Shown here one piece after another: positions 1 through 9,826 of a stretch of DNA of 64,000 bases. Position numbers and translations under genes: made by a program. Below the pieces are notes generated by a model. The model was not told where the DNA came from. It ran no database searches and saw only the letters and a list, made by a program, of their open reading frames with translations. Positions within the stretch are counted from its first letter, which is position 1. Each line of letters opens with the position of its first letter. Location: assembly GCF_900250075.1 (NCBI RefSeq), contig NZ_LT977070.1, positions 2,894,894 through 2,958,893 of the forward strand. The letters are read 5' to 3'. Source of the DNA: Cupriavidus taiwanensis. GTDB lineage: Bacteria; Pseudomonadota; Gammaproteobacteria; Burkholderiales; Burkholderiaceae.

Positions 1-13
1 GTTACGTTCAACC

Positions 14-892
14 TTACTTTACGGCTTCCGTTACGATCCGCTGCAAATATTGGCCGTAGGCATTCTTGGCAAGGGGCCTTGCAAGGGCTATCACCTGTTC
101 CGCGCTGATCCACCTACTCCGATATGCAATCTCTTCTGGACAAGCGACCATCAATCCCTGTCGGTTTTGGAGAGTGGCAATAAAGCTCGCTGCTTCCAGC
201 AACGAGTCATGGGTCCCCGTATCGAGCCACGCGTAGCCTCGCCCCATGATCTCCACGTCCAATTGCGCAGCGTCCAAATAACGCTTATTGACGTCGGTGA
301 TCTCGAGCTCGCCACGCGCGGAAGGCTTGATATCGGCGGCAATATCGCAGACTTGGTTGTCGTAGAAATACAAGCCGGTCACTGCATAGTGGGAACGCGG
401 CTCTGCCGGCTTCTCCTCTAAGGACAGCGCGCGAAAATCGGTATCGAACTCCACCACGCCATAGCGCTCTGGATCATGCACGTGGTACGCGAAAACTGTT
501 GCACCTTCCTTCTGCTCGGCAGAGCGAGTCAACTGGCTAACCAGATCGTGACCATGGAAGATGTTATCTCCCAGAATTAACGTCGAGGGATCATTGCCGA
601 TGAACTCTCGGCCAATGATGAATGCCTGCGCCAACCCATCCGGCGACGGCTGTACCGCATACTGCAGGTTGATACCCCACTTGCTGCCGTCACCGAGCAT
701 GTCAAAAAAACGCGGCGTATCTTCCGGCGTGGAAATAATCAGAATGTCCCTAATCCCCGCCAGCATCAGCGTCGACAGCGGATAGTAGATCATCGGCTTG
801 TCATACACCGGCAGTAATTGCTTGGAGACCGATCGCGTGATCGGATAGAGCCGGGTGCCGGAGCCACCGGCCAAGATGATGCCCTTGCGCAT
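14..892 (-). CDS. rfbA: Glucose-1-phosphate thymidylyltransferase
   Basis: Catalyses the first step of dTDP-L-rhamnose synthesis: glucose-1-phosphate plus dTTP gives dTDP-glucose and pyrophosphate, in the cytoplasm. The N-terminus [17 protein letters not shown] carries the GGSGTRL nucleotide-binding signature, followed by the conserved [16 protein letters not shown] and LGDNIFHG segments; 292 residues is the usual RfbA length. An upstream in-frame extension of 15 codons exists but would overlap rfbD and lacks family similarity, so I start at the ATG at 892. It is the last visible gene of rfbB-rfbD-rfbA, 10 bp behind rfbD. rfbC is not in the window and may lie just left of base 1. High confidence. 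Confidence 0.96.
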   Translation of the reverse strand: MRKGIILAGGSGTRLYPITRSVSKQLLPVYDKPMIYYPLSTLMLAGIRDILIISTPEDTPRFFDMLGDGSKWGINLQYAVQPSPDGLAQAFIIGREFIGNDPSTLILGDNIFHGHDLVSQLTRSAEQKEGATVFAYHVHDPERYGVVEFDTDFRALSLEEKPAEPRSHYAVTGLYFYDNQVCDIAADIKPSARGELEITDVNKRYLDAAQLDVEIMGRGYAWLDTGTHDSLLEAASFIATLQNRQGLMVACPEEIAYRSRWISAEQVIALARPLAKNAYGQYLQRIVTEAVK

Positions 893-902
893 AGCCACTC
901 GC

Positions 903-1817
903 TCAGAAAAAAATCTGGTCCAGCAGGTGGTGCACACCTTGCTGCCAATCTGGAAGATGGATGCCGAACGCCTGGCGCAGCTTGCCAGTGTCCAGGCGCG
1001 AATTGGCCGGACGTGGCGCAGGCAGTGGATACGCCGTGGAAGGAATAGCTTCGATGCGGGAAAGGTCTACCTTCAGTTCGATGCCTTGGGCCACGGCATA
1101 GCGGAGGACTTCGGTAGCGTAGGCGTGCCACGTTGTCTCGCCGGCGGCAGCCAGGTGGTATACGCCTGGGACTAAGGCGCTGCGGTCACCGTGCAGCCAG
1201 TACCGCGCCACGATCTGCGCCGTCACGTCGGCAATCAGAGACGCCGTAGTGGGAGCACCGAACTGGTCGGCGATCACGCGCAAGCTATCGCGCTCACGGC
1301 CGAGCCTTAGCATGGTTTTGGCAAAGTTGCCACCGTGGGCCCCGGCCACCCAGCACGTACGCAGTACCAATGCGGAACCGCCTGCAGCGGCAACAGCCTG
1401 CTCGCCGGCAAGCTTGCTCTTGCCGTACACCGATTGCGGATTGACGGGGTCGGTTTCGACGTAGGCGCCGTCCTTGCTGCCGTCGAAGACATAGTCGGTC
1501 GAGTAATGGACTAACAGGCTGTCGAGCGCCTTCGCTTCTTCGGCCAGGACACCGGCGGCGGCGCCATTGATAGCGAAGGCCAGTTCAGCCTCGGTCTCGG
1601 CCTTGTCCACGGCGGTGTAGGCCGCCGTATTGATGATCACGTCAGGGCGGTATTCGCGCACCACCCTGCGGATCTGATCCGGGCGCGACAGATCGCAACC
1701 GGCGCGACACAGCGCCACCACCCGCCCAAGCGGCGCAAGGCTGCGGCGCAATTCGAAGCCAACCTGGCCGTTGCTACCGGTTATGAGAAGAGTGGGAACG
1801 CCTGCACTATGCTGCAT
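903..1817 (-). CDS. rfbD: dTDP-4-dehydrorhamnose reductase
   Basis: Last step of dTDP-L-rhamnose synthesis: NAD(P)H-dependent reduction of dTDP-4-dehydro-L-rhamnose. It is a short-chain dehydrogenase-type protein of 304 residues. The Rossmann motif GSNGQVG is near residue 14, the segment [12 protein letters not shown] is typical of RfbD, and the catalytic YxxxK appears as YGKSK near residue 128. The ATG at 1817 lies inside the end of rfbB (11 bp overlap), which suggests translational coupling. Together with rfbB and rfbA it supplies activated rhamnose for lipopolysaccharide or exopolysaccharide. Confidence 0.95.
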   Translation of the reverse strand: MQHSAGVPTLLITGSNGQVGFELRRSLAPLGRVVALCRAGCDLSRPDQIRRVVREYRPDVIINTAAYTAVDKAETEAELAFAINGAAAGVLAEEAKALDSLLVHYSTDYVFDGSKDGAYVETDPVNPQSVYGKSKLAGEQAVAAAGGSALVLRTCWVAGAHGGNFAKTMLRLGRERDSLRVIADQFGAPTTASLIADVTAQIVARYWLHGDRSALVPGVYHLAAAGETTWHAYATEVLRYAVAQGIELKVDLSRIEAIPSTAYPLPAPRPANSRLDTGKLRQAFGIHLPDWQQGVHHLLDQIFF

Positions 1818-2871
1818 ATTGCTTTTCTACCCAGTTCCGATACTCCCCCGACATTACGTCCTGCACCCATGCCTGGTTGTCGAGGTACCACTGAACCGTC
1901 TTGCGCAGGCCGGATTCAAAAGTCTCCGCTGGCTTCCAGCCCAACTCGCGTTCCAGCTTGCGCGCATCGATGGCGTAGCGGCGGTCGTGCCCCGGACGAT
2001 CTTTCACAAACGTGATCTGATCGCGATAGGAGCCCACCTCCTTCGGGTACAGTTCGTCCAGCAAGTCGCACAGGGTGTGCACCACGTCGAGGTTGGTCTT
2101 CTCGTTCCAGCCACCAACGTTGTAGGTCTCGCCGAGCTTGCCCCGCGCCAACACTTCCCTGATGGCTGAGCAATGATCACGCACGTATAGCCAGTCACGC
2201 ACGTTCTGACCGTCGCCATAAATCGGCAGCGGCTTGCCAGCTAGAGCGTTGGCAATGACCAGCGGGACCAGCTTCTCAGGGAAATGATACGGGCCGTAGT
2301 TGTTCGAGCAGTTAGTCGTTAGTACCGGCAGGCCATAAGTATGGTGATATGCCCGGACCAGGTGGTCGGATGCGGCCTTCGACGCCGAATACGGACTGTT
2401 TGGCGCATAGGGTGTGGTCTCGGAGAACTGCGGATCGGTCTCACTGAGCGAGCCGAACACTTCATCCGTGGACACGTGAAGGAAGCGGAAAGCGGATTTG
2501 GCAGGCTCTTCGAGGCCGCCCCAATAGGCACGCGCCGCTTCCAGCAGCGTAAAGGTGCCTACGATATTTGTCTGAATGAAATCAGCCGGCCCATGGATCG
2601 ATCGATCTACGTGACTCTCGGCGGCGAAATGTACAACTGCACGCGGTTTGTGGGTAGCAAAGAGCTTGTCCAGTGCGTCACGGTCACAAATATCCGACTG
2701 CGAAAAAACGTGCCGTGGATCATCCTCGACCGACGCCAGCGTCTTCCGATTCCCCGCATAAGTGAGCTTGTCGACGTTGACGATCCCATCCGCCGACTTA
2801 TCGCCCAGCCATGCCAGAACGAAATTGGCGCCAATGAACCCAGCGCCCCCTGTGACCAAAATATGGGACAA
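1807..2871 (-). CDS. rfbB: dTDP-glucose 4,6-dehydratase
   Basis: Second step of dTDP-L-rhamnose synthesis: NAD+-dependent conversion of dTDP-glucose to dTDP-4-dehydro-6-deoxyglucose. The Rossmann motif GGAGFIG is at the N-terminus, followed by [11 protein letters not shown], the catalytic STDEVFG segment and [10 protein letters not shown] (YxxxK), as in RfbB. The reading frame is open to an ATG at 3048, but the extra N-terminal sequence has no family similarity. I choose the TTG at 2871, giving 354 residues starting [12 protein letters not shown], because an AAGGAG ribosome binding site sits 6 bp upstream and family members start here. It is the first gene of the rhamnose operon. Confidence 0.94.
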   Translation of the reverse strand: MSHILVTGGAGFIGANFVLAWLGDKSADGIVNVDKLTYAGNRKTLASVEDDPRHVFSQSDICDRDALDKLFATHKPRAVVHFAAESHVDRSIHGPADFIQTNIVGTFTLLEAARAYWGGLEEPAKSAFRFLHVSTDEVFGSLSETDPQFSETTPYAPNSPYSASKAASDHLVRAYHHTYGLPVLTTNCSNNYGPYHFPEKLVPLVIANALAGKPLPIYGDGQNVRDWLYVRDHCSAIREVLARGKLGETYNVGGWNEKTNLDVVHTLCDLLDELYPKEVGSYRDQITFVKDRPGHDRRYAIDARKLERELGWKPAETFESGLRKTVQWYLDNQAWVQDVMSGEYRNWVEKQYAA

Positions 2872-3102
2872 AACTTGCTCCTTGCCTCGATATGTTTCGA
2901 TGACCCGACAAAAGCCGAGCGCCCACCTTGTCCTCTTCCGGGACGGCGGGGCGTTAAGTGCCTGCAGAAGTGGCGGTATTCTATCTGACTGAATGCACCA
3001 GCTTACGGGCTGCCTCCCACTTTTTGTTGCCTCATGTAACCGTGCCACGGTATATCGGTCACAAAACTACAAATAGAAGCGAATTTATTCTGATTGGACC
3101 CG

Positions 3103-3951
3103 ATGCCTGACCATAAAGTCACACATACATCACTTTACGCCATCGGTGACCTGCAAGGCTGCGCACCCTCGCTGGACGCCTTGCTGGCTCGCCTGCCCCC
3201 GCAACCCACAGTGCGCCTCGTCGGCGATCTCGTCAACCGGGGCCCTGCCTCTCTTCAAACCCTGCGCACCATCCGCGCCATGGGTGACGGGATTGAAACC
3301 GTCCTCGGCAACCACGACATCCACCTTCTCGCCGTCGCATCGGGTGTCCGCAAGAAGGGCCGCCACGACACCCTCGACGACATCCTCGCCGCCCCCGACC
3401 GTAACGACCTGCTCACTTGGCTCCGCCACCGCCCGCTCGCCTTGCTGGAAAACAACTTCCTGCTGGTCCACGCCGGTGTGCTGCCCCAGTGGACCGCGGC
3501 CCAGGTGATCGACCTCGCCCATGAAGTCGAAGAGCAGCTGCAGGGCCCCAACTGGCAAGGCTTCCTCGCCGACATCTTCGGCAACACGCCTGACCGCTGG
3601 CACGACGGCCTGCGCGGCATCGACCGTCACCGCGTGGTGGTGAATGCCCTCACCCGACTGCGCTACTGCACGATCGACGGGGTGATGGACTTCAAGGCCA
3701 AGGACGGCCCGGGCAAGGCGCCGGAGGGGTTCATGCCATGGTTCGACGTGCCGGGGCGGCGCACCGAGGCGGTGACGGTGGTCTGCGGGCACTGGTCGAC
3801 GCTGGGCCTGGTCATGCGCCCGAACCTGATGGCGCTGGATACGGGTTGCGTCTGGGGTGGCAAGCTGACGGCGGCGCGCCTGGCGCACGACCCGGCCGAG
3901 CGGACCGTGATCCAGGTGGATTGCCCGCAATATTGCGATCCGCTGGCTTGA
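3103..3951 (+). CDS. apaH: Symmetrical bis(5'-nucleosyl)-tetraphosphatase (Ap4A hydrolase)
   Basis: Hydrolyses diadenosine tetraphosphate symmetrically to two ADP. It is a calcineurin-type metallophosphatase of 282 residues, equal to the usual ApaH length. Metal-binding motifs are visible as GDLQGC near residue 14, GDLVNRGP near 41 and GNHD near 70. HAGVLPQW and the late GHW motif follow. An in-frame TTG at 3094 is possible, but the ATG at 3103 gives the family-like start. It is transcribed divergently from rfbB across about 230 bp with no other gene, and faces plsC at its 3' end. Confidence 0.95.
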   Translation: MPDHKVTHTSLYAIGDLQGCAPSLDALLARLPPQPTVRLVGDLVNRGPASLQTLRTIRAMGDGIETVLGNHDIHLLAVASGVRKKGRHDTLDDILAAPDRNDLLTWLRHRPLALLENNFLLVHAGVLPQWTAAQVIDLAHEVEEQLQGPNWQGFLADIFGNTPDRWHDGLRGIDRHRVVVNALTRLRYCTIDGVMDFKAKDGPGKAPEGFMPWFDVPGRRTEAVTVVCGHWSTLGLVMRPNLMALDTGCVWGGKLTAARLAHDPAERTVIQVDCPQYCDPLA

Positions 3952-3957
3952 CTCGCT

Positions 3958-3979
3958 ATCCCGCGTTGGCGGGGACGAC
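3958..3979. repeat. Half copy of dispersed palindromic repeat, family A
   Basis: The spacer between apaH and plsC holds ATCCCGCGTTGGCGGGGACG followed by AC, which matches one arm of the longer palindromic elements at 8884-8961 and 30497-30567. CCCGC/GCGGG pairs around a short loop, so it may also serve as a weak terminator between the convergent genes, although no T-run follows. Confidence 0.55.
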
Positions 3980-3986
3980 AGGGCGG

Positions 3987-4820
3987 CTAGCCGATGGCAG
4001 CGGACGCCCGCTGTGCGGCCCCGCCCGATTCTGAGGGCTGATTCAGCCGTTGCGCGGCCGTGGCGGCGTGCTCCGCGGCACCCTGGCTGAGATGGGCGAC
4101 GACTTCCCTTGCAGAAGCCGCCAGTTCGCGGCGGTCGCCCGAGGCCGGCACCAGCGCCGGCCCGGCCACCAGCCGCGCCTTGATCCGCGGCGCACGCAAG
4201 ACCGCCTCCAGCGATTGCAGCAGCGTGGTGTCGCCGATATAGGCGGCGGCCAGCGTCGGCTGGCCGGTGGCAGCATCGAGGTAGTTCAGCCCCAATGGCT
4301 GCACCGGCAGGCCGCCTGAAATCGGCGCCTGCATCAGGTTGGCATGGAACGGCAGCACGCTGGTCCCATCCGTCGTCGTCCCTTCCGGAAACACCCCGAC
4401 CAGGTCCCCCTGCAGCATCACATCCGTAATGTCATGCAACACGCGGTGCGCGTCACGCTTGCGCGCCCGTTCGATGAAGATGGTGCCGGTCTTGTCGCAC
4501 AGCCAGCCGATCAGTGGCCAGCTGCGGATCTCGGACTTGGCGACGAAGCGCACTGGTTGCCAGCTGTGGATGACGTAGATGTCCAGCCACGAAATGTGGT
4601 TGGACACCACCATCGCGCCCTGCCGTGCGGCGCCGGTGTGCGCGGCGCCGGTGGCGTCGACCACCTCCACCTCCACCCCGCAGATCCGCAACAGCCGCCG
4701 CGACCAGCGCCGGATATGCCATGCGCGCGAGCGCACGCCCAGCCATGGGAACAGCAAGGCGCAGGTCAGCAACCCGCGCAGCAGGTGCAGGACCAGTGCG
4801 GTCTTGCGCAGCCAGATCAT
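3987..4820 (-). CDS. plsC: 1-acyl-sn-glycerol-3-phosphate acyltransferase
   Basis: Predicted to transfer an acyl chain to lysophosphatidate, giving phosphatidate at the inner membrane. It has 277 residues. A hydrophobic N-terminal segment is near residues 7-24, the acyltransferase NHxxxxD box is NHISWLD, and the FPEGTTTDG motif lies about 65 residues later, all in the standard PlsC order. The ATG at 4820 overlaps the stop of pyrX by 4 bp (ATGA), so it is probably co-translated as the last gene of the pyr operon. The C-terminal 30 residues are Ala/Gln-rich and probably disordered. It could equally be a lyso-ornithine-lipid acyltransferase paralogue; sequence alone does not separate these. Confidence 0.88.
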   Translation of the reverse strand: MIWLRKTALVLHLLRGLLTCALLFPWLGVRSRAWHIRRWSRRLLRICGVEVEVVDATGAAHTGAARQGAMVVSNHISWLDIYVIHSWQPVRFVAKSEIRSWPLIGWLCDKTGTIFIERARKRDAHRVLHDITDVMLQGDLVGVFPEGTTTDGTSVLPFHANLMQAPISGGLPVQPLGLNYLDAATGQPTLAAAYIGDTTLLQSLEAVLRAPRIKARLVAGPALVPASGDRRELAASAREVVAHLSQGAAEHAATAAQRLNQPSESGGAAQRASAAIG

Positions 4821-6100
4821 GCCTGGGCGTGGTTGCCGTAGACGACTTGCCCGCCGACCAGGGTCATGCGGACCTTGCCTTCCATTTCGTAGCCGAGCCA
4901 CGGCGAGTTCTTGCCCTGGCTCTTGAGGGAGCGGCGGTCGACCTTCCAGACTTGCTTCGGATCGAACACGCACACGTCGGCGGCGCTGCCGACGGCGAGG
5001 GTGCCGGCCTTGAGGCCGATCACGCGGGCGGGTTCGGAGGTGATGCGGGCCAGCGCCTGGGCCAGCGGGACCTTGTGCTCGCTGGCCCAGCGCAGGGTCA
5101 GCGGCAGCAGCAGTTCCAGGCCGGTTGCGCCGGGGGACGCCTCGGCGAAGGGCAGCAGTTTCTCGTCGTCGTCGACCGGCGTATGGTCGGAGCACAGCGC
5201 GTCGATGGTGCCGTCGGCCAGCGCGGCGACGATGGCGTCGCGGTCGCGCGGGCTGCGCAGCGGCGGCGAGAAGCGCATCTGCGAATTGAAGTAGCCGATA
5301 TCCATGTCGGTCAGCGAGACGTGGTGGATATTGACGTCGCAGGTCACCTTCAGGCCTTCGCGCTTGGCCTGGCGCACCAGTTCCAGGCCGGCGGCGGACG
5401 ACAGGCGGCACAGGTGGACGCGCGCGCCGGTGCTGCGCATCAGCTCGAAGATGGTGTGCAGGCGCACGGTTTCGGCGATGACCGACACGCCGGACAGGCC
5501 CAGGCGCGATGCCACCGCGCCGCTGGCGGCGACGCCGCCGCCCAGGAACGGGTCTTCCGGGCGCAGCCACACGGTGAAGCCGAAGGTCTGCGCGTATTGC
5601 AGCGCGCGCAGCAGCACCTGGGTGTTGCGCACCGGCGCCTCGGCCTGGCTGAAGCCGACGCAGCCGGCCTCGGTCAGCTGGCCCATCTCGGTCAGGGTCT
5701 CGCCCTTCAGGCCCAGCGTCAGCGCGCCCAGCGGGTAGACGTGGGTCTGGTTCAGCGTGCGCGCGCGAAACTTCAGCATTTCGACCAGGCCGGGCTCGTC
5801 GAGCACCGGGTCGGTGTCGGGCGGGCAGACCAGGCTGGTCACGCCGCCGGCGGTGGCGGCCGCGACCTCGGATTCGAGCGTGGCCTTGTATTCGTAGCCG
5901 GGCTCGCGCAGGCGCGCGGACAGGTCGACCAGGCCCGGGCACACGATCAGCCCCTTGGCGTCGATGACCTTGTTGGCGGTGAAGTCCGCCGGGGCGCTGC
6001 CGACGCCGACGATCTTGCCGGCGGCGATATAGAGGTCCTGCGCGGCGTCGGTGTTGCTGGCCGGATCGATCAGGCGGCCGCCCTGGATGTGAATCTTCAT
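4817..6100 (-). CDS. pyrX: Dihydroorotase-like protein lacking the HxH metal motif (PyrX / PyrC' type)
   Basis: An amidohydrolase-fold protein of 427 residues that aligns through its length with class I dihydroorotases (GLVDL..LREPG near residue 60, SDHTP near 310, late DVCVFDP). The zinc-binding HxH of active enzymes is replaced: the sequence reads DLSARLREPG instead of DLHxHLREPG. In Pseudomonas an equally inactive homologue, PyrC', is a structural partner needed to assemble aspartate transcarbamoylase, and here too the gene directly follows pyrB. I infer the same scaffold role; a functional pyrC should exist elsewhere. I start at the ATG of MKIHIQGG. An upstream in-frame ATG at 6184 overlaps the pyrB stop (TGATG) and would add 28 low-complexity residues. 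Confidence 0.85.
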   Translation of the reverse strand: MKIHIQGGRLIDPASNTDAAQDLYIAAGKIVGVGSAPADFTANKVIDAKGLIVCPGLVDLSARLREPGYEYKATLESEVAAATAGGVTSLVCPPDTDPVLDEPGLVEMLKFRARTLNQTHVYPLGALTLGLKGETLTEMGQLTEAGCVGFSQAEAPVRNTQVLLRALQYAQTFGFTVWLRPEDPFLGGGVAASGAVASRLGLSGVSVIAETVRLHTIFELMRSTGARVHLCRLSSAAGLELVRQAKREGLKVTCDVNIHHVSLTDMDIGYFNSQMRFSPPLRSPRDRDAIVAALADGTIDALCSDHTPVDDDEKLLPFAEASPGATGLELLLPLTLRWASEHKVPLAQALARITSEPARVIGLKAGTLAVGSAADVCVFDPKQVWKVDRRSLKSQGKNSPWLGYEMEGKVRMTLVGGQVVYGNHAQA

Positions 6101-6183
6101 AGCTTGGCTTGTCGTGTCGCTGGGCTGGTTCGGTGTGTTCTGGCTGGCGTGCGGGCTGGCGTGCGAGGTGGGGCTGGCCGGCA

Positions 6184-7155
6184 TCAGTCGTTGTTCCCGG
6201 CGACGATGCCCATCACGGCCATGCGCACGGCGATGCCGAAGGTCACCTGGTTCAGGATCACGGACTGGGAGCCATCGGCCACGGCGGAGTCGATCTCGAC
6301 GCCGCGGTTCATCGGCCCCGGGTGCATCACGATGGCGTCGGGCCTGGCCAGCGCCAGGCGCTCCGGCGTCAGGCCGTAGGCCTTGAAGTATTCCTGCGCG
6401 GACGGCAGCAGCGCGCCGCTCATGCGCTCGTTCTGCAGCCGCAGCATGATCACGACGTCGACGCCCTTGAGGCCCTCTTCCATGCTGTGGAACACGCGCA
6501 CGCCCATCTGCTCCAGCCCGGACGGCAGCAGCGTGCGCGGGCCGATGGCGCGCACCTCGGGCACGCCCAGCGTGGTCAGCGCATGGATGTCGGAACGCGC
6601 CACGCGCGAGTGCAGGATGTCGCCGACGATGGCCACCGTCAGGTTGGTGAAGTCCTTCTTGAAATGCCGGATCGTGTACATGTCCAGCAGGCCCTGCGTC
6701 GGGTGGGCGTGGCGGCCGTCGCCGGCGTTGATCACGTGCACGTGCGGGGCGACGTGCTCGGCAATCAGGTAGGGCGCGCCCGAGCTGGCATGGCGCACCA
6801 CGAACATGTCGGCGGACATCGCCGACAGGTTGTTGATGGTGTCCAGCAGCGACTCGCCCTTGCTGGTCGACGACGCGTTGATGTTCAGGTTCAGCACGTC
6901 CGCCGACAGCCGCTTGGCGGCGATCTCGAAGGTGGTGCGGGTGCGGGTGGAGTTCTCGAAGAACAGGTTGAACACGCTCTTGCCGCGCAGCAGCGGCACC
7001 TTCTTGACATCGCGGTCGGAGTCGGACAGCGACACAAACTGGCTGGCGGTGTCGAGGATGTGCGTGATCATGTCACGCGACAACCCCTCGATCGACAGCA
7101 GGTGCTTCAGTTCGCCGTTCTTGGTGAGCTGCGGGTTGCGGAACGTCTTGGTCAT
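6184..7155 (-). CDS. pyrB: Aspartate carbamoyltransferase, catalytic subunit
   Basis: Condenses carbamoyl phosphate with aspartate, the committed step of pyrimidine synthesis. It has 323 residues. The carbamoyl-phosphate loop [13 protein letters not shown] is near residue 67, followed by the swung-loop [16 protein letters not shown] in the middle and MHPGPMNRG near the end, all diagnostic of ATCase. It starts at ATG 7155, about 100 bp after pyrR. No pyrI regulatory chain is present. Instead the next gene is the inactive dihydroorotase pyrX, the arrangement that forms the dodecameric ATCase of pseudomonads. Confidence 0.97.
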   Translation of the reverse strand: MTKTFRNPQLTKNGELKHLLSIEGLSRDMITHILDTASQFVSLSDSDRDVKKVPLLRGKSVFNLFFENSTRTRTTFEIAAKRLSADVLNLNINASSTSKGESLLDTINNLSAMSADMFVVRHASSGAPYLIAEHVAPHVHVINAGDGRHAHPTQGLLDMYTIRHFKKDFTNLTVAIVGDILHSRVARSDIHALTTLGVPEVRAIGPRTLLPSGLEQMGVRVFHSMEEGLKGVDVVIMLRLQNERMSGALLPSAQEYFKAYGLTPERLALARPDAIVMHPGPMNRGVEIDSAVADGSQSVILNQVTFGIAVRMAVMGIVAGNND

Positions 7156-7259
7156 GGCTGGTCGGGCGCGGGCAAAAAACGGGGAGGTGGTCTGGTCTCG
7201 GGGCTGGCTTTCGGGCTTTCCGGCGTTCGGGCGCGCCGGGCGCGCCCCTCGGTGCCGGT

Positions 7260-7796
7260 TCAGCCGGTGGCGGAATCGGTGGGTTCGGTGGCGAAGGTGA
7301 ATTGCGCGGCGGCGCCTTCGCCCTGGCGCGACAGCACCAGGGTCGTGCCGGGCGGCAGCGCCATCTCGCCGGCGCACAGGTCGGCGGCGATCGGCAGCTG
7401 GCGCCCGCCGCGGTCCACCAGCACGCCCAGCGCCACGCGCGCGGGGCGGCCGTAGTCGAACAGCTCGTTGACGGCGGCGCGGATGGTGCGGCCGGTGGCC
7501 AGCACGTCGTCGATCAGCAGGATGTTGCGCTCGTCCACGGCAAACGGCAGCGTGGTTGGCTGGGCCTGGCTGTGCAGGCCCTTCTTGGCATAGTCGTCGC
7601 GATGGAAGGCGACGTTGATCACGCCGTGCTCGGGCAACTGCAGGTCCGCCGCCAGGCGCGCGGCGATCCATGCCCCGCCGGAATGGATGCCGGCCACCGA
7701 CCAGCGCGCGCGCTCGGCCTCGGGGATCAGTGCCTGCGCCTGCTCCAGCAGCTTGCGGTACAGCGACTCGGCGTCGGGAACGGAAATCTGCGTCAT
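7260..7796 (-). CDS. pyrR: PyrR-type phosphoribosyltransferase / uracil phosphoribosyltransferase
   Basis: It has 178 residues with a type I phosphoribosyltransferase fold. The PRPP-binding motif [16 protein letters not shown] is clear near residue 90, preceded by [10 protein letters not shown] and [10 protein letters not shown]. In Gram-positives PyrR is a UMP-sensing RNA-binding attenuator with minor UPRTase activity. In proteobacteria with pyrR-pyrB-pyrC' operons its regulatory role is less clear. The start at 7796 overlaps the ruvX stop by 4 bp (ATGA), so it is translationally coupled inside the operon. I saw no obvious anti-terminator hairpin in the 104 bp before pyrB. Confidence 0.92.
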   Translation of the reverse strand: MTQISVPDAESLYRKLLEQAQALIPEAERARWSVAGIHSGGAWIAARLAADLQLPEHGVINVAFHRDDYAKKGLHSQAQPTTLPFAVDERNILLIDDVLATGRTIRAAVNELFDYGRPARVALGVLVDRGGRQLPIAADLCAGEMALPPGTTLVLSRQGEGAAAQFTFATEPTDSATG

Positions 7797-8218
7797 AGCG
7801 GGAATTGGTCGAAGTACTGTTGCAGGATGATGCGGGCGGCCTCGGCATCGAGTTCGCCGCGGCGGGCGCCGGCCATCGACGCGGCGCGCGAGGTATAGCG
7901 CTCGTCCACCCATTCCACCGGCAGGCCGAAGCGGCCGTTGAGCTGGTTGCCGAAGCGCCGCGCCAGCTTCATCGACGGCTGCTCGCCGCCTTCGGGGTTG
8001 ACCGGCATGCCGACGATCAGCTGCACCGGGTTCCACGCCTGGATCAGCGCCGCCACGGCCTCGAAGCGGCCTTCGACGGTGATATTGGGAAGGATGGTCA
8101 GGGCCCGCGCCTCGCGCGTGATGAAGTTGCCCAGCGCAACGCCGATCTTTTTTTCGCCGTAGTCGAATGCCAGGACCGTGCCGTCGCGGGGCAGTTCGCG
8201 CCCCACGGCATCAGGCAT
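7793..8218 (-). CDS. ruvX: Putative pre-16S rRNA nuclease RuvX/YqgF
   Basis: RNase H-like protein of 141 residues, the usual YqgF size. It shows the [12 protein letters not shown] motif near the N-terminus, [12 protein letters not shown] in the middle and [11 protein letters not shown] towards the end, which together carry the acidic catalytic residues. The family finishes the 5' end of 16S rRNA. The frame is open upstream, but the ATG at 8218 overlaps the yqgE stop by 8 bp and matches the family start. yqgE-yqgF adjacency is widespread in proteobacteria. Confidence 0.94.
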   Translation of the reverse strand: MPDAVGRELPRDGTVLAFDYGEKKIGVALGNFITREARALTILPNITVEGRFEAVAALIQAWNPVQLIVGMPVNPEGGEQPSMKLARRFGNQLNGRFGLPVEWVDERYTSRAASMAGARRGELDAEAARIILQQYFDQFPL

Positions 8219-8783
8219 GCCCGGCCTCGCCGGACAGCATGGTGAAGTCGATGCCGAGCAGCCGGATGGCGGCGGCAAAGCGCTCGTCGGGCGGCACGCT
8301 GAAGATGATTTCGGGATCGGCCTGGACCGTGAGCCAGCCGTTGCGGCTGAGTTCTTCCTCGAGCTGGCCGGCGCCCCAGCCGGAATAGCCCAGCGTCAGC
8401 AGGAAGCGGTGTGGGCCGCTGCCATTGGCCACGGCCTCCAGCACGTCCTTGGAGGTGGTCATCTCCAGCCCGCCGGGCACGGCCAGCGACGAGACATAGA
8501 CGCCGACCGGGTCGTGCAGCACGAAACCGCGCTCGGTCTGCACCGGGCCGCCGAAGTAGACCGGCTGGTGCGCCACGGGCTGGATCTCGAGCTTGAGGTC
8601 GATCTTGTCGAACAGCGTGGCCATGTCGATGTCGATGGGCCGGTTGATCACCAGCCCGAGCGCGCCACGCTCGTTGTGTTCGCAGATGTAGACGACGGAA
8701 CCCGAAAAGGTCGGATCGGCCATGCCGGGCATGGCAATCAGGAACTGATTGGTCAGATTGATGGGTGCTTCGGGCTTCGCCAT
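8211..8783 (-). CDS. YqgE/AlgH family protein (UPF0301)
   Basis: A 190-residue member of the YqgE/AlgH family. It shows [20 protein letters not shown] near the start, then [16 protein letters not shown] and [14 protein letters not shown], the family's hallmark blocks. The biochemical function is not established; the Pseudomonas homologue AlgH was named for effects on alginate regulation. I take the ATG at 8783 (MAKPEAP). Another ATG three codons upstream is possible, while the longer open frame runs into a repeat element. It heads the yqgE-ruvX-pyrR-pyrB-pyrX-plsC run. Confidence 0.93.
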   Translation of the reverse strand: MAKPEAPINLTNQFLIAMPGMADPTFSGSVVYICEHNERGALGLVINRPIDIDMATLFDKIDLKLEIQPVAHQPVYFGGPVQTERGFVLHDPVGVYVSSLAVPGGLEMTTSKDVLEAVANGSGPHRFLLTLGYSGWGAGQLEEELSRNGWLTVQADPEIIFSVPPDERFAAAIRLLGIDFTMLSGEAGHA

Positions 8784-8883
8784 GCCTTGCATTTTATCAA
8801 ATCGCCGGGGGTCTTCCGGAAAAGATTGGCGGGCCTTGCAGTGCAGCAAGCGGCGCGCCAGCGGCTGAATGCCGTTCAGATAA

Positions 8884-8961
8884 CCACCGTCGTTCCCGCG
8901 CAGGCGGGAACCCAGCGTCTTCAAAAGTCACTGGATTCCCGCCTGCGCGGAATGACGGTGG
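8884..8961. repeat. Dispersed palindromic repeat, family A (full copy)
   Basis: A 78-bp element with near-perfect arms: CCACCGTCGTTCCCGCGCAG at the left pairs with a right arm ending CGCGGAATGACGGTGG. The centre, CCAGCGTCTTCAAAAGTCAC, is shared with the copy at 30497-30567. It lies between the divergent transcription of yqgE's upstream region and the 3' end of rsuA. Each arm contains its own small GCGGGAA/TTCCCGC hairpin, a REP-like architecture. Confidence 0.8.
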
Positions 8962-8984
8962 TGTTTGATACCTTGATGGCTCAT

Positions 8985-9689
8985 TCACTTGCCGGTCAGC
9001 GCGGCCAGTTCCTGGGCCGTCAGCCAGCGCCACTCGCCTTCGGCCAGCGCCGGATCCAGCTGCAGGCTACCGATGGCGCTGCGATGCAGCGCGTCGACGT
9101 GGTTGCCCGCGGCCGCGACCATGCGCTTGACCTGATGGTACTTGCCTTGCACCAGTGTCAGCCGCAGGCTGCGTTCGCCGGTGATCTCGCAGGCTTCCGC
9201 CGCGATCGGCGCCGGTTCGTCCAGCAGCTGCACGCCGCTGCGCAGCGCCTCGGCCTGGGCCGGCGTGACTGGCTCGGCGGTGGTCACTTCATAGACCTTG
9301 GGCACCTTGCGCTTGGGCGAGGTCTGTGCGTGGATGAACTGGCCGTCGTCGGTCAGCAGCAGCAGTCCGGTGGTGTCGTGGTCGAGCCGCCCCACCGCCT
9401 GCACCTCGCGCTGGCGCAGCGGCACCGGCAGCAGGTTGTAGACGCTGGGGTGATGGCGCGGGCGCTGCGAGCATTCATAGCCGGCGGGCTTGTTCAGCAT
9501 CAGGTAGGCCTTGGTGCAGGCCAGCCACTCCTCGCCGTCGACGGTCAGGCGCAGGCCGTCAACGTCGAACTGCGCGCGCGGGTCTTCGCACAGTTCGCCG
9601 TTGACCTCGACCAGCCCGGCGGCGATCAGGTCGCCGCAGTACCGGCGCGTGCCAAAGCCCTGGGATTGAAGAATTCGGTCGAGAGTCAT
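8985..9689 (-). CDS. rsuA: Ribosomal small-subunit pseudouridine synthase (RsuA family)
   Basis: Isomerises a uridine to pseudouridine in 16S rRNA (U516 in Escherichia coli). It has 234 residues. An N-terminal S4 domain (LDRILQSQGFGTRR to about residue 60) is followed by the catalytic core. AVGRLDHDTTGLLLLT carries the catalytic Asp, and KYHQVKRM lies near the C-terminus, as in RsuA rather than RluB/RluE. The ATG at 9689 gives the family start MTLDRILQSQG; the open frame upstream is ignored. It is divergent from the photolyase gene across 137 bp. Confidence 0.93.
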   Translation of the reverse strand: MTLDRILQSQGFGTRRYCGDLIAAGLVEVNGELCEDPRAQFDVDGLRLTVDGEEWLACTKAYLMLNKPAGYECSQRPRHHPSVYNLLPVPLRQREVQAVGRLDHDTTGLLLLTDDGQFIHAQTSPKRKVPKVYEVTTAEPVTPAQAEALRSGVQLLDEPAPIAAEACEITGERSLRLTLVQGKYHQVKRMVAAAGNHVDALHRSAIGSLQLDPALAEGEWRWLTAQELAALTGK

Positions 9690-9826
9690 GAGCTTCTGTA
9701 GAGAATGGGATGGCGGCATGGCGGCCGGCATGCCGGCTCGGTACCGCTATGTTAGGGTATCGGCGCGATCGATCCGGCGTTGCGCAAGGTCCAGCGTCGG
9801 CAAACCCGTCAGACAGGCAAGCGAAC

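Noticed and set aside
893..937. N-terminal extension of rfbA
   Set aside because: The extra 15 residues are Cys/Trp-rich, unlike the family, and the region overlaps the end of rfbD. The ATG at 892 gives the conserved start.
7156..7259. PyrR-dependent attenuator before pyrB
   Set aside because: I looked for a terminator/anti-terminator pair in the 104 bp between pyrR and pyrB and saw no T-run or clear alternative hairpins.
8884..8961. Possible CRISPR-like repeat
   Set aside because: The palindromic elements are single, dispersed copies without regularly spaced spacers or cas genes.
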